In this document: positions 1-8,215 of the stretch, piece by piece
How the letters are laid out: each line of letters opens with the position of its first letter
How positions within the stretch are numbered: the stretch's first letter is position 1
From: Rubripirellula tenax
GTDB lineage: Bacteria; Planctomycetota; Planctomycetia; Pirellulales; Pirellulaceae
Direction of reading: 5' to 3'
DNA: 64,000 bases
Assembly: GCF_007860125.1 (NCBI RefSeq)
Contig: NZ_SJPW01000004.1
Coordinates: forward strand, 156,372-220,371
The notes under the pieces: model-generated
Seen by the model: only the letters and a program-made list of their open reading frames with translations
Databases searched by the model: none
Told to the model about the DNA's origin: nothing
Made by a program: the position numbers and the translations under genes

Positions 1-2
1 CG

Positions 3-1616
3 GCTGCCGCGATGCGTGAGTTTGGTTTGACGTCGACGCATCGAGTCCCCGAGCCCAACACGTGGCGTGAATTGCTGCAGACGATCGACGCCCACGTTCC
101 GGTCGCCAATCAAGTCGTGGGATTGCAAGAGTACGGCATTACCAACGCATCTTTGGTCGCCGGTTTGGAAGCCCGTGGGGCCACCGTTGAACCGGTTCGC
201 GTATACGGATGGGAGTTCCCCGAAGACGTCGCGCCGTTGGAAGCGAACGTCCGCGCCATCGCCGCGGGCGAGCGCGACATGCTGCTGCTGACCAGCGCCC
301 ACCAAGTCGTCAACATGCTTCGCATGGCCGAGCAATTGGATTTGGTCGAACCGCTGCGTGCCGGACTGCATCGAACCGTCATTTCGTCCATCGGTCCGAC
401 GACATCTCAGATGCTCGAAGAGTGCGATATCCACGTCGATTTTGAACCGAGTCATCCCAAAATGGGACACTTGGTGACGGAATCGGCCGCACGCTGCGAA
501 GCGATGGTGGCATCGAAACGTCGGCTATTTTCAACTTCCCCCCAATACCGGAGCCAACCTGTGCCGCACGTTTCTGACCAGAGTCTATTCATGCGAGCAT
601 GTCGCGGCGAAGCGACCGAGCGGACGCCGGTGTGGTTGATGCGCCAAGCCGGTCGCTACATGGCGGAATACCGGGAAGTCCGCGCCAAGCAATCATTCTT
701 GGAACTGTGCGCCAATCCGACGCTGTGCAGCGAAATCATGTGTACGGCGGTCGATCGATTGAAAGTCGATGCGGCGATCATCTTTTCCGATCTGCTGCCG
801 ATTTTGGTGCCGATGGGTTTCGATTTGGAGTTCGTTGCCGGTGACGGGCCGGTGATCCACAATCCGATTCGCGAAGCCGACGATCTGGCCCGCGTCAAGG
901 AACTCGACGATCCACAGCAGCTCGATTTTGTCTATGAAACCGTCCGACAAACGCGAGCCGATTTGCCGGAAACGATTCCTCTAATCGGCTTCGCCGGTTC
1001 GCCATTCACCTTGGCCAGTTACGCGATCGAAGGTGGCGGCAGCCGGCAATACACCAACACGAAACGGTTGATGCAAACCGACTTCGGCGCGTGGAATGCC
1101 TTGATGGAGAAATTGTCCGGCGCGATCACAGTTTATTTGAATCATCAAATCGATGCCGGCGCCCAGTGTGTTCAGTTGTTTGACAGTTGGGCGGGGTGCC
1201 TTTCGCCGACCGATTACGTAAAGTTCGTTTTGCCGTGGATGAAACAGATCATTGCGGGCATTTCGCCCGGTGTTCCGGTGATCAACTTTGCAACCGGCAA
1301 TCCCGAATTATTGCCGTTGTTGCGAGGCGATCGTCGCACCGTCGTCGGCGTCGATTGGCGGATCGGACTCGATACGGCCTGGCAGCGCATCGGTCACGAC
1401 TGTGCCGTTCAAGGCAACCTCGATCCGTCGGTCTTGTTGGCCAATCCCGATGTCATTCGCGTTCGTGTCGCCGACGTGCTCGGTCAAGCCGGTGGCCGGC
1501 CGGGTCACATCTTCAACCTCGGACACGGCGTGCTCAAAGAAACTCCGGTGGAACATGCGATCGCCCTCGTCGACGCGGTGAAGGAACTTTCTCGTCGAGA
1601 GCCCGAAGCGTCGTGA
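3..1616 (+). CDS. hemE: Fused uroporphyrinogen-III synthase / uroporphyrinogen decarboxylase (5'-partial)
   Basis: Two consecutive heme-pathway enzymes in one open frame. The first 165 or so visible residues match the C-terminal half of HemD (cyclisation of hydroxymethylbilane to uroporphyrinogen III), including the ITNASLVAGLEARGATVEPV and TSAHQVVNML stretches. The remainder is a full HemE, which decarboxylates uroporphyrinogen III to coproporphyrinogen III: PVWLMRQAGRYMAEYRE near residue 206, AIIFSDLL, GFAGSPFTLASY, LFDSWAG and GHGVLKETP are the usual substrate-pocket blocks. No stop lies between the halves; the linker is about 20 residues. The frame is open to the left edge, and HemD normally has about 250 residues, so the true start lies outside the window. 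The stop overlaps the start of the next gene (GTGA), suggesting translational coupling. HemE assignment is firm; the HemD half rests on fewer motifs. Confidence 0.9.
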   Translation, partial: AAAMREFGLTSTHRVPEPNTWRELLQTIDAHVPVANQVVGLQEYGITNASLVAGLEARGATVEPVRVYGWEFPEDVAPLEANVRAIAAGERDMLLLTSAHQVVNMLRMAEQLDLVEPLRAGLHRTVISSIGPTTSQMLEECDIHVDFEPSHPKMGHLVTESAARCEAMVASKRRLFSTSPQYRSQPVPHVSDQSLFMRACRGEATERTPVWLMRQAGRYMAEYREVRAKQSFLELCANPTLCSEIMCTAVDRLKVDAAIIFSDLLPILVPMGFDLEFVAGDGPVIHNPIREADDLARVKELDDPQQLDFVYETVRQTRADLPETIPLIGFAGSPFTLASYAIEGGGSRQYTNTKRLMQTDFGAWNALMEKLSGAITVYLNHQIDAGAQCVQLFDSWAGCLSPTDYVKFVLPWMKQIIAGISPGVPVINFATGNPELLPLLRGDRRTVVGVDWRIGLDTAWQRIGHDCAVQGNLDPSVLLANPDVIRVRVADVLGQAGGRPGHIFNLGHGVLKETPVEHAIALVDAVKELSRREPEAS

Positions 1617-2599
1617 ATCCTCTCGCCATCGTCTGTCCGTTCTGCCCGCTTCATTGTGACGATCTCCTCGTCGACAAAGACGGTGAGCTGAACGTCGCGT
1701 GTTCGATCGCGTCGCAGGCGTTTGCTGCGGCCGTGGAACCGAATCCGATCGCACGCGAAGCCGTGATGCCGCCCCCGAGCGGCGTCGTACGGTTGGCGGC
1801 GTCCCAGGTTTCGCTTTCCGAAGCTCGCGACTTGGCAGGCTTGCTTCGCACCGGCCGAATCGAATTGACGGTGGACGAAACGCCGACCCAAGCAGCCCTT
1901 CGCGCCGCGATCGCTCGGGACGGCAACATCTCGGCAACGTTGGGAGATGTGCGTAAACATGCCAACGTCGTTTGGAGCGTTGGTGATTGCACGGCCTCGA
2001 TGCCGCGGATCTGGGAACGAGTCGGTTGTGATCCGGTCATCGTCGACGCAATCGGTGCGAACGAATTGGCCGACCTGGTTTACGAAATCGATTCGGGCGC
2101 CACGCAGGTTGATACGCTTGGAAACGCTCTCAAATCAGCGAAGTATCTGGCCGTCATCGTGTCGCCCAGTGCTTTTCGATCCGGCGAAGAAACCGTCACG
2201 GCCGAATTGCTGGTCCGCGCGGTGTTGCGATGGAACCAGGCTTCACGTCGCGCGGTGTTGGTGTCGCTTGACCCGGCCGCGATGCTTCGTTCGGTTGCGG
2301 GTTGGCATACCAATTTGCGATTGCCCCGAACGACCGGGCCGGTGGATGTGCGTATGGGGACGCCGATAACTGGTGCGTACCCCGCGGAGTTACAGATCGG
2401 CGGGATCGATCCGGGGACACCCTTAGCTGCCTCGTACGTTCCCGCTGCGGTGGCCGGAGTTCACTTCGCTGATGCGATCATCCGAGGCGACGCAACGGTA
2501 ACACTGCCGCTCGATAAAATCACGGCCGGCGTGAACGAGCGGCGTTCCGGGCGAGAAATCCTAGACGCATGCGGGCTGTTTGGGATGAACGAAAAATAA
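1613..2599 (+). CDS. Formylmethanofuran dehydrogenase subunit B-like protein (FwdB/FhcB)
   Basis: A 328-residue protein starting at a GTG that overlaps the hemE stop by 4 bp. The N-terminus carries a Cys cluster (CPFCPLHCDD at residues 8-17, then a Cys near residue 30), as in subunit B of the formylmethanofuran dehydrogenase/formyltransferase-hydrolase complex. The C-terminus has the block GGIDPGTPLAASYVPAAV followed by HFADAIIRGDATVTLPLDKI, also typical of that subunit. Planctomycetes are known to carry tetrahydromethanopterin/methanofuran-linked C1 genes; in this complex the B subunit belongs to the molybdopterin-type fold. The protein is short for an archaeal FwdB (about 430 residues), and the bacterial FhcB forms are considered to have lost redox function. 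Other complex subunits are not in this window. An internal longer frame begins upstream inside hemE, but it is out of phase with known homology before the GTG. Confidence 0.75.
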   Translation: MNPLAIVCPFCPLHCDDLLVDKDGELNVACSIASQAFAAAVEPNPIAREAVMPPPSGVVRLAASQVSLSEARDLAGLLRTGRIELTVDETPTQAALRAAIARDGNISATLGDVRKHANVVWSVGDCTASMPRIWERVGCDPVIVDAIGANELADLVYEIDSGATQVDTLGNALKSAKYLAVIVSPSAFRSGEETVTAELLVRAVLRWNQASRRAVLVSLDPAAMLRSVAGWHTNLRLPRTTGPVDVRMGTPITGAYPAELQIGGIDPGTPLAASYVPAAVAGVHFADAIIRGDATVTLPLDKITAGVNERRSGREILDACGLFGMNEK

Positions 2600-2628
2600 G
2601 TGTCCGCCCCCTTTTGTGCGAAGCACAC

Positions 2629-2880
2629 GAAGGGCCGCTGTACCACTACGACGCCGACGACCGACTCGAAGGAGTCAGCCTCGATTACGTCAACCCTCAA
2701 GACGTAAGCCAAAGACCTCACTACGCCTATCACTACGACGAACGGGGCAACCAAACCGGCATCGTCGACCCGCTGGGCCGCGAGACCCGTTTCACCTTCA
2801 CCGACCAAGGCCAACAGGAATCCCGCACGCTGCCGCTGAGTTTTGGCACCGACGGCATCTCCGGAACCCCCGACGATCGG
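2629..2880 (+). pseudogene. RHS-repeat protein remnant
   Basis: About 83 codons read as the inner part of an RHS/YD-repeat protein: LYHYDADDRLEG, YHYDERGNQTGIVDPLGRET and FTDQGQQESRTLPLSFG show the YxYDxxGNxxxxxDPxGRxT pattern. There is no plausible start codon or signal peptide, and the similarity stops abruptly near the GTPDD block, after which the frame runs on for 78 codons without recognisable sequence. RHS proteins are usually more than 1,000 residues, so this is a detached fragment. It lies directly after the fwdB-like gene (30 bp) in an accessory patch that also holds a transposon, which fits a relic of recombination. Confidence 0.6.
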
Positions 2881-3181
2881 TCAGCGAAACATTCAGCGAT
2901 GCGAAAAGAAGCGAACTGCTCCAAAATTTGTTGCCACTTGCCTGTCCTTTTCCTTGCCAATGGTGTGGTGCAACTGAAATTCGTCGACCACGGCGTCAGA
3001 GTGACCCAGGTTGGTCATGTCCGCCAACACGTCCTTGCAACCATTGCGGCGACAGTTTTGCCGGTGTTCGCCGGTGCTAAAAAACAGGTGAGCGATGCTG
3101 TATTTGGGAAGTAAAATCTCGCGACAGCTTCGCGCGGCACACGTAAAAAAAGGGGATGCACCGCCAGATTCGGTGGCAACT
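2881..3181. other. Intergenic stretch, no recognisable gene
   Basis: Several overlapping open frames cross this stretch on both strands, but none has a credible start, ribosome-binding site or recognisable motif. It sits between the RHS remnant and the methyltransferase stop, and probably holds degraded accessory DNA. Confidence 0.4.
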
Positions 3182-3835
3182 TTACTCTCGGGTCCAAAGT
3201 AGAGTCTCTTTGGTAAATAGTGTCCGTCCAATTTGCATATCAAAAAGGACAAGCTGCTCGGCTGGCAAATTGAAGGGGGCTTCGGTCAACCGGATCGGTC
3301 GAGATCCTCCATCGGTTGTTTCTGAATTCGGCTCTTGGAACTCTCGCATTTTCCCAAGAAAATTCAATCGACTGCGTTTCATTTTGCGATAGTCATTGGT
3401 CAACAATGCGTAACGATAGCGATTGAGATTGCCCGACAAAAATTTTTGCACCGACTCGTTCGACAAATGCTGGAGCACGTCTTTGCAAATGCACAGATCG
3501 GCAGACGGCAATTCGTCACTGGTCAGATCCGCGCAAGCGAATCGTATCTTATCGCCTCCGTGTTCACGATTGAGTTCTTCCGATAGCGACGGAACGATGT
3601 CGACGCCGGTGTAGTCAACACGCGACCAGTCAATGTTTCTAGAAAAACTCCAGTCGCCGCAGCCAATATCAACAACGGATTGGATTTCTTCTCGCGCCAC
3701 CACTTTCTCCAAACAGTCCACGTACTCTTTTAGTCGAAAAGGCTCGGAACCGGGCCCGCTTCGCGAAGTGCTTCCCCATTCGTGGTTGTTGTAAATGCTT
3801 GCAAATTTGGATTGGCGGTTCATAGCTTTGGACAT
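3182..3835 (-). CDS. Class I SAM-dependent methyltransferase
   Basis: Small cytoplasmic protein of about 217 residues, here started at the ATG of MSKAMNRQ; an upstream codon in frame (3883) would add 16 residues. The Rossmann-type SAM-binding motif I is SVVDIGCGDWSFSR, followed by motif II YTGVDIVPSLSEELN with the acidic residue at the end of beta-2, then DLCICKDVLQHLSNESV, the usual post-motif region of small-molecule methyltransferases. The N-terminal IYNNHEWGSTSRSGPGS block recurs in methyltransferases found near glycan-modification genes, but no partner is present here, so the substrate is unknown. It stands alone in an accessory patch between an RHS relic and an insertion sequence, which fits horizontal acquisition. 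Confidence 0.75.
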   Translation of the reverse strand: MSKAMNRQSKFASIYNNHEWGSTSRSGPGSEPFRLKEYVDCLEKVVAREEIQSVVDIGCGDWSFSRNIDWSRVDYTGVDIVPSLSEELNREHGGDKIRFACADLTSDELPSADLCICKDVLQHLSNESVQKFLSGNLNRYRYALLTNDYRKMKRSRLNFLGKMREFQEPNSETTDGGSRPIRLTEAPFNLPAEQLVLFDMQIGRTLFTKETLLWTRE

Positions 3836-4139
3836 TTTTGTGATGTGGGCGAGCAACCGAGTTTCGCCTTGTCCGCTTGGCACGCGGAGGGAAACTCGAA
3901 GGCCAATAAAATGCTTTGGTGTCGATACCTGTGAAGGCGATTTTAAAAGGTCGATTTCGGCCCTGCGTTGGCAGTCCTACGATATCTGGCAAGTGGCAGC
4001 TAGTCGGATCGCAGCGGGTAACTTGCTATTCTTGAAGATTTTTGATTCCTCCACAACTGAAACCTGATCGCGAAACAGGCCAATCGACATGCATTGAATC
4101 GAAACACTCTCCACCGCGAGCGTCGAAAGCTGAACAAGG
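3836..4139. other. Intergenic region upstream of methyltransferase and left of the IS
   Basis: No gene recognised. It should hold the promoter of the leftward methyltransferase gene. A 90-codon frame across it has no homology I can name. Confidence 0.4.
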
Positions 4140-4170
4140 AAAGGTGTCAGGACTGAATGGCACTGCCGCT
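4140..4170 (+). repeat. IS left inverted repeat
   Basis: Starts AAAGGTGTCAGG and ends with the 16-bp core GAATGGCACTGCCGCT (4155-4170), which is matched perfectly in inverse orientation at the other end of the element. Confidence 0.75.
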
Positions 4171-4350
4171 GGCTTCTGACGTTTTTGGCGCAGCATTAAG
4201 AACCGCGAAGGCGACGCGTTTGTGAAAATTGAATTTTTGTCAGTGCGAACATTTTTCCTGTTCCGACGTGGACCAGTCTGCCTGTATCATTCGCATCGAC
4301 GTGGCCTTCCCTGGCGTTTGGTGTATGAAAACTTTGGTCAGGGAAGGCCC

Positions 4351-5826
4351 ATGTCGTTTTACTCCAAGTTTCCGCGTGACGCATCGTCATTTCGCATCTT
4401 CAGCGATTCGATGCTGCAAGATTCATCGCTTCCGCTCAGTGATGTGATTGATCAATCCGTGTTCGATGAGGCGTTTGAACTCTTTGATGTCGATTTCTCT
4501 TGCGACGACGATGCCGTTTACACACCCGCGCTGGTGCTGTGGGCGTTGCTCTCGCAGGCGTTGTTCAAAGATGAGCAGCGAAGCTGCAACGCCGCCGTGA
4601 CACGAATCGCTGCGTGGTGGGCTGCTCAAGGCCGGGTCGTTGATGACACCAACAGCGGCGCGTATTGTCGAGCAAGGCAGAAAATCTCCGATGAGCTCGT
4701 CGCGCACTTAGTCCGTACCATCGCACAGCGTGCCGAAAAATCGAGCGACCTTGCCGAACCGCTCGATGACGAGCAAGCTGAAGCGATGCTCACGCCAAGA
4801 GCGATCGCCGACGTTAAATCCAAGCCTCTCGCGGGCCGCGTTTTGATGGTTGATGGGTTCACGGTCGACGCTGCTGATACGCCGGAGAACCAAAAAGAGT
4901 ATCCGCAAAATCCTTCGCAAGAAGAGGGCCTCGGCTTTCCCCTGCTGCGATGTGTTTCATTGGTTTCGATGGCGACGGGAATGCTGGTGGATCTAGCGAT
5001 CGCACCCTACTGTGGCAAAGAGACCGGCGAGACGGCATTGCTTCGACAGATGATTGATTCACTTGGCCCCGGTGACGTGTTGGTGGCTGATTCCTACTAC
5101 TGCACTTACTGGTTGCTGGCGATGTGCCAGGCTCGCGGCGTCGAAGTGGTGATGAAGAATCATCACAAACGTGATGACCACCCTGAGGACGCCGTGCGAA
5201 TTTGCAAAGGTCAGCGAAAGGTTGTTTGGCCCAGGCCGCAGCGTCCAACATGGATGAGCCGAGAAGAATATGCGTTGATGCCAAAGCAAGTTGAAGTCCG
5301 CTTGGTCGACATCAAAGTAGACGAACCAGGTTTTCGTCCGGAAGGATTTACGATTGCTACCACCATCGTCGATCACCGAGTCTATACCGATACTTGGATC
5401 GGTTCGGTCTATCAGAGTCGTTGGCTGGTTGAATTAGATATTCGCTCAATCAAGTGCTCGTTGGGAATGGACATCTTGCGAGCGAAAACACCGCCAATGG
5501 TTCGGACGGAATTGTGGTCGTGCCTGCTGGCCTACAACTTAACTCGATTGAAAATGTTGCAAAGTGGCATCGACGGCTCCCGCGACGTTCGGTCGATGAG
5601 CTTTACTCGGAGCATGGTTCTGCTGGGAACATCGTGGCTGCTCTGCGGCGCACGGGGCGTGAATGATTCATTGGTCGAACTTGGGCAAGCTCAGCCACTC
5701 GACGAGCTCGTGGGTCATCGCGAAGGCCGCATCGAACCGCGAGCGAATAAACGCAGGCCGAAAGTTCTCAAGCTATTGACCGCCCCACGCGCCGCCTATC
5801 AAGTTCAACTGGGCAGCGCCGCGTGA
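4351..5826 (+). CDS. IS4-family transposase
   Basis: DDE-type transposase of 491 residues. The frame is open 43 codons further upstream, but the ATG at MSFYSKFPRDASS is preceded by AGGGAAGG at good spacing, and the upstream part overlaps the terminal repeat region. Visible catalytic features are the first Asp in LMVDGFTVDAADT, the second in DVLVADSYYCTYW, and the IS4 signature Y-x2-R-x3-E-x6-K as YQSRWLVELDIRSIK, which contains the catalytic Glu. The C-terminal REGRIEPRANKRRPK segment is common in transposases of this group in Planctomycetes. No frameshift or internal stop is seen, so it could be active. It acts on the terminal repeats that flank it. Confidence 0.92.
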   Translation: MSFYSKFPRDASSFRIFSDSMLQDSSLPLSDVIDQSVFDEAFELFDVDFSCDDDAVYTPALVLWALLSQALFKDEQRSCNAAVTRIAAWWAAQGRVVDDTNSGAYCRARQKISDELVAHLVRTIAQRAEKSSDLAEPLDDEQAEAMLTPRAIADVKSKPLAGRVLMVDGFTVDAADTPENQKEYPQNPSQEEGLGFPLLRCVSLVSMATGMLVDLAIAPYCGKETGETALLRQMIDSLGPGDVLVADSYYCTYWLLAMCQARGVEVVMKNHHKRDDHPEDAVRICKGQRKVVWPRPQRPTWMSREEYALMPKQVEVRLVDIKVDEPGFRPEGFTIATTIVDHRVYTDTWIGSVYQSRWLVELDIRSIKCSLGMDILRAKTPPMVRTELWSCLLAYNLTRLKMLQSGIDGSRDVRSMSFTRSMVLLGTSWLLCGARGVNDSLVELGQAQPLDELVGHREGRIEPRANKRRPKVLKLLTAPRAAYQVQLGSAA

Positions 5827-5846
5827 ACGTAAATCATTTGATACCA

Positions 5847-5877
5847 AGCGGCAGTGCCATTCGGGTCAGACCCCTTT
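5847..5877 (-). repeat. IS right inverted repeat
   Basis: Reads AGCGGCAGTGCCATTC (5847-5862) followed by GGGTCAGACCCCTTT. Its reverse complement matches the left end with about 25 of 31 positions identical. Confidence 0.75.
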
Positions 5878-5891
5878 GTTTTAGCGGGCTT

Positions 5892-6959
5892 CTACCAACG
5901 CATCAGTGCGGTGCCCCAGGCCAGGCCGGCGCCGAAACCACACAGCAGAACCAGGTCGCCCGATTTGATTCGACCACCACGGACCGCTTCGTCGAGTGCA
6001 AGCGGGATACTCGCTCCCGATGTGTTGCCGTAGCGGTTCAAGTTGACAAACACTTTCTCTGGTGCAACGTCTAGATCAGAAACGGCTGAGTCGATGATCC
6101 GCTGGTTGGCCTGGTGAAGAATCACCATATCCAGGTCTTTCGAGTCGATACCGGCATCGGCAAGCACGTCTTTTGCACTCTCGTCAAATACGCGTACCGC
6201 CCATTTGAAAACGTTGCGACCGTCCATTGTCAAGTATTGCAGTCCTTCGGCGATCGTTTGCGGCGTCAATGCGGTGCGAGTGCCACCGGCCGGAATGCAG
6301 AGCATGTCGCCGCCACAGCCTTCGCTGCCGACTTGGTAAGACAGGATGCCTTGAGGATTCGATTCGTCCGCCACCAGCAGTGCGGCACCGGCAGCATCAC
6401 CGAACAACGGATAAGTTTTTTTGTCATCTGGGTCGACGGTTCGGCTCATCAAATCTGCGCCGACCACCAGCACGCACTTGCTGTTTCCAGCGGCGATAAA
6501 CTGTGACGCTGTGATCAGACCGTACATGAACCCGGCACAGGCGGCGTTGACGTCCATTGCCGGTGCGGTGGCACCGAGTCGTCGCTGCAGGTGACACGCC
6601 GTCGAAGGCGTCGGATGATCGGGGGTGATGGTGGCGACGATGATCAAGTCGATGTCATCGGCCGTCACGCCGGCCTGGGCCATGCATCGGACGGACGCTT
6701 CGTAACAAAGATCGCTCGTCGCTTGATCGTCGGCGGCACGGCGACGTTCATGGATTCCGGTTCGGCGAACGATCCATTCGCTGTCGCAACCCAGCGCCGC
6801 CAAGTCTTCGTTGGTCACGATGCGTTCGGGCACATACGAACCCGTCGCGGCGATCCGGACACTCGCGATTTTGCCCATGCGTCCGCGAGTCGGAATCGGT
6901 GACTCTCGAGTTTCGCATTCGGGAGAGTCAGTGGGTGCGGGAGACGTCGATTCGGTCAT
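5892..6959 (-). CDS. fabH: Beta-ketoacyl-ACP synthase III (KAS III)
   Basis: Condenses an acyl-CoA primer with malonyl-ACP to start type II fatty-acid synthesis. The thiolase fold carries the catalytic triad: Cys141 in NAACAGFMYGL, His282 in ILHQANQRII and Asn312 in NRYGNTSGASIPLAL. The C-terminal GFGAGLAWGTALMRW is diagnostic of FabH. With the first ATG the protein has 355 residues, about 27 more than usual; the extra Thr/Pro/Glu-rich tail precedes MGKIASVRIAATGSYVP, and that second ATG (6878) is an equally possible start. The gene is divergent from the signal peptidase gene 9 bp away and is not next to other fab genes. Confidence 0.93.
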   Translation of the reverse strand: MTESTSPAPTDSPECETRESPIPTRGRMGKIASVRIAATGSYVPERIVTNEDLAALGCDSEWIVRRTGIHERRRAADDQATSDLCYEASVRCMAQAGVTADDIDLIIVATITPDHPTPSTACHLQRRLGATAPAMDVNAACAGFMYGLITASQFIAAGNSKCVLVVGADLMSRTVDPDDKKTYPLFGDAAGAALLVADESNPQGILSYQVGSEGCGGDMLCIPAGGTRTALTPQTIAEGLQYLTMDGRNVFKWAVRVFDESAKDVLADAGIDSKDLDMVILHQANQRIIDSAVSDLDVAPEKVFVNLNRYGNTSGASIPLALDEAVRGGRIKSGDLVLLCGFGAGLAWGTALMRW

Positions 6960-6968
6960 GCTGGCCGC

Positions 6969-8126
6969 GTGATTACAAACGGAACGGGGTACAATCGAAA
7001 CAAGATCAGGCGCCCCGCCGGAGCGCCCGTAAACCGGAAGTATAGCGAGATTGAATTTTCCTTGTTAGATCACGCCAGAACCATACGTCGAGCCATTATT
7101 GGTGCAATCCTGTTGGCGATCGGTATCGTCGTGCATTGGACGCTGTCGGCCCCGAAACCGGATATCTTTCGTATCACAGGTGCCTCGATGGCACCCACGA
7201 TGATGGGGGAAACACGCCAAGCTCGGTGCCAGCCATGCGGACTGGATTGGCCGGTCGACGCAGCGATGGCCGACTACGGCGTGTGCTGGCACTGTGGCGA
7301 GCCGGTGAAAGCCGACGAGCCGAAGGCGGGTGACCGCGTCGAGGTGCGGGCGATTGATGAGATTCGCACCGGTGACCTCGTCGCCTTTCATCGCGACGAT
7401 CTTGCCAGCGTCAAACGCATCGTCGGTGTTCCCGGAGCCACTATTGGACTTCGCGGATTAGAATTGCGGGTGAATGATCGGGCGATTCGAAGCGAGGCTC
7501 GATTACCGGTTGACTTGGACGATCATCGTGCGGTGTCGCGATGGCGTCCGACCATTCGATCCGAGGATCGACATTGGAGCTTGGATGCTCGCGACGCGAC
7601 ATGGATCGTTTATCACCACGCAAGCGTGCACGACCAAAACCGCCCCAGTCCCGTGTGGGACGACTATCCGGTCAACCTGGGCCTGTCTCGTCCACTTGAA
7701 TCGGTTCAAAATCTTGAACTCTGCTGCGACGTGATCGACGCTTCGACGGATGCCGTGTTGCGAGTGCTTCAGTACGGCGACTCAGGAATCTGCTTCGCGG
7801 ACGTGATGCTTCGTGCGGGTGAGAAGGTTTATATCTCGGCGGACCAACTGTTCTCCGGCAAGCTACATGAGCTTGCACCGGAGACGCCCATCGCCTTCCG
7901 CATCCAGTCTGGTTCCGCCGCCGTAGCCGGTTTGTCGATCTACCGATCGGTGTTGTACCGACTTCGGCGGCGTGACGACCGCAGCCGATATCCGATCGCC
8001 CTCGGCGACGGGCAATACTTTGTCCTTGGCGACAACGTACCCATTTCGATCGACAGCCGCGATCATGGCCCGATCCCCGAGTCTAAAATCATCGGCAAAG
8101 TGGTCGTGCTGCCGTCCTCGCCTTAG
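6969..8126 (+). CDS. lepB: Signal peptidase I with Cys4 insert
   Basis: Membrane-bound S26 serine protease that removes signal peptides from exported proteins; 385 residues. One transmembrane segment (residues about 41-59) precedes box B GASMAPTMMG with nucleophile Ser73. The general base Lys149 lies in VKRIVGVPG, and box E is YFVLGDNVPISIDSRDHG near the C-terminus. Between the Ser and Lys boxes is an insert with two Cys-x2-Cys pairs (Cys87/90 and Cys106/109), resembling a zinc ribbon, and about 150 residues of extra sequence separate boxes D and E. The family role is certain; the inserts are unusual. The start is inferred from the reading frame only, and a later start is possible because the first 24 residues are poorly structured. 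Divergent from fabH. Confidence 0.88.
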   Translation: MITNGTGYNRNKIRRPAGAPVNRKYSEIEFSLLDHARTIRRAIIGAILLAIGIVVHWTLSAPKPDIFRITGASMAPTMMGETRQARCQPCGLDWPVDAAMADYGVCWHCGEPVKADEPKAGDRVEVRAIDEIRTGDLVAFHRDDLASVKRIVGVPGATIGLRGLELRVNDRAIRSEARLPVDLDDHRAVSRWRPTIRSEDRHWSLDARDATWIVYHHASVHDQNRPSPVWDDYPVNLGLSRPLESVQNLELCCDVIDASTDAVLRVLQYGDSGICFADVMLRAGEKVYISADQLFSGKLHELAPETPIAFRIQSGSAAVAGLSIYRSVLYRLRRRDDRSRYPIALGDGQYFVLGDNVPISIDSRDHGPIPESKIIGKVVVLPSSP

Positions 8127-8215
8127 GTTGATTGGCAACGGCGGTGGCGAGTCTTCTTTCCGGCCCTTATAACCAACGACGATAGAAATCGGCTGTTTTG
8201 GGAGTCTCGTCGACG

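Larger units (their letters stand above)
4140..5877 (+). mobile_element. IS4-family insertion sequence, apparently complete
   Basis: About 1.74 kb bounded by imperfect inverted repeats of about 30 bp that share a perfect 16-bp core (GAATGGCACTGCCGCT on the left, its reverse complement on the right), with outer ends beginning AAAGG. It encodes a single intact transposase. No clear target-site duplication is visible in the immediate flanks. The right end lies 14 bp past the fabH stop codon, so the element inserted just downstream of a housekeeping gene. Confidence 0.8.

Noticed and set aside
1187-1612. N-terminal extension of the fwdB-like frame into hemE
   Set aside because: The extension is Arg-rich antisense-like sequence within hemE; homology begins exactly at the overlapping GTG.
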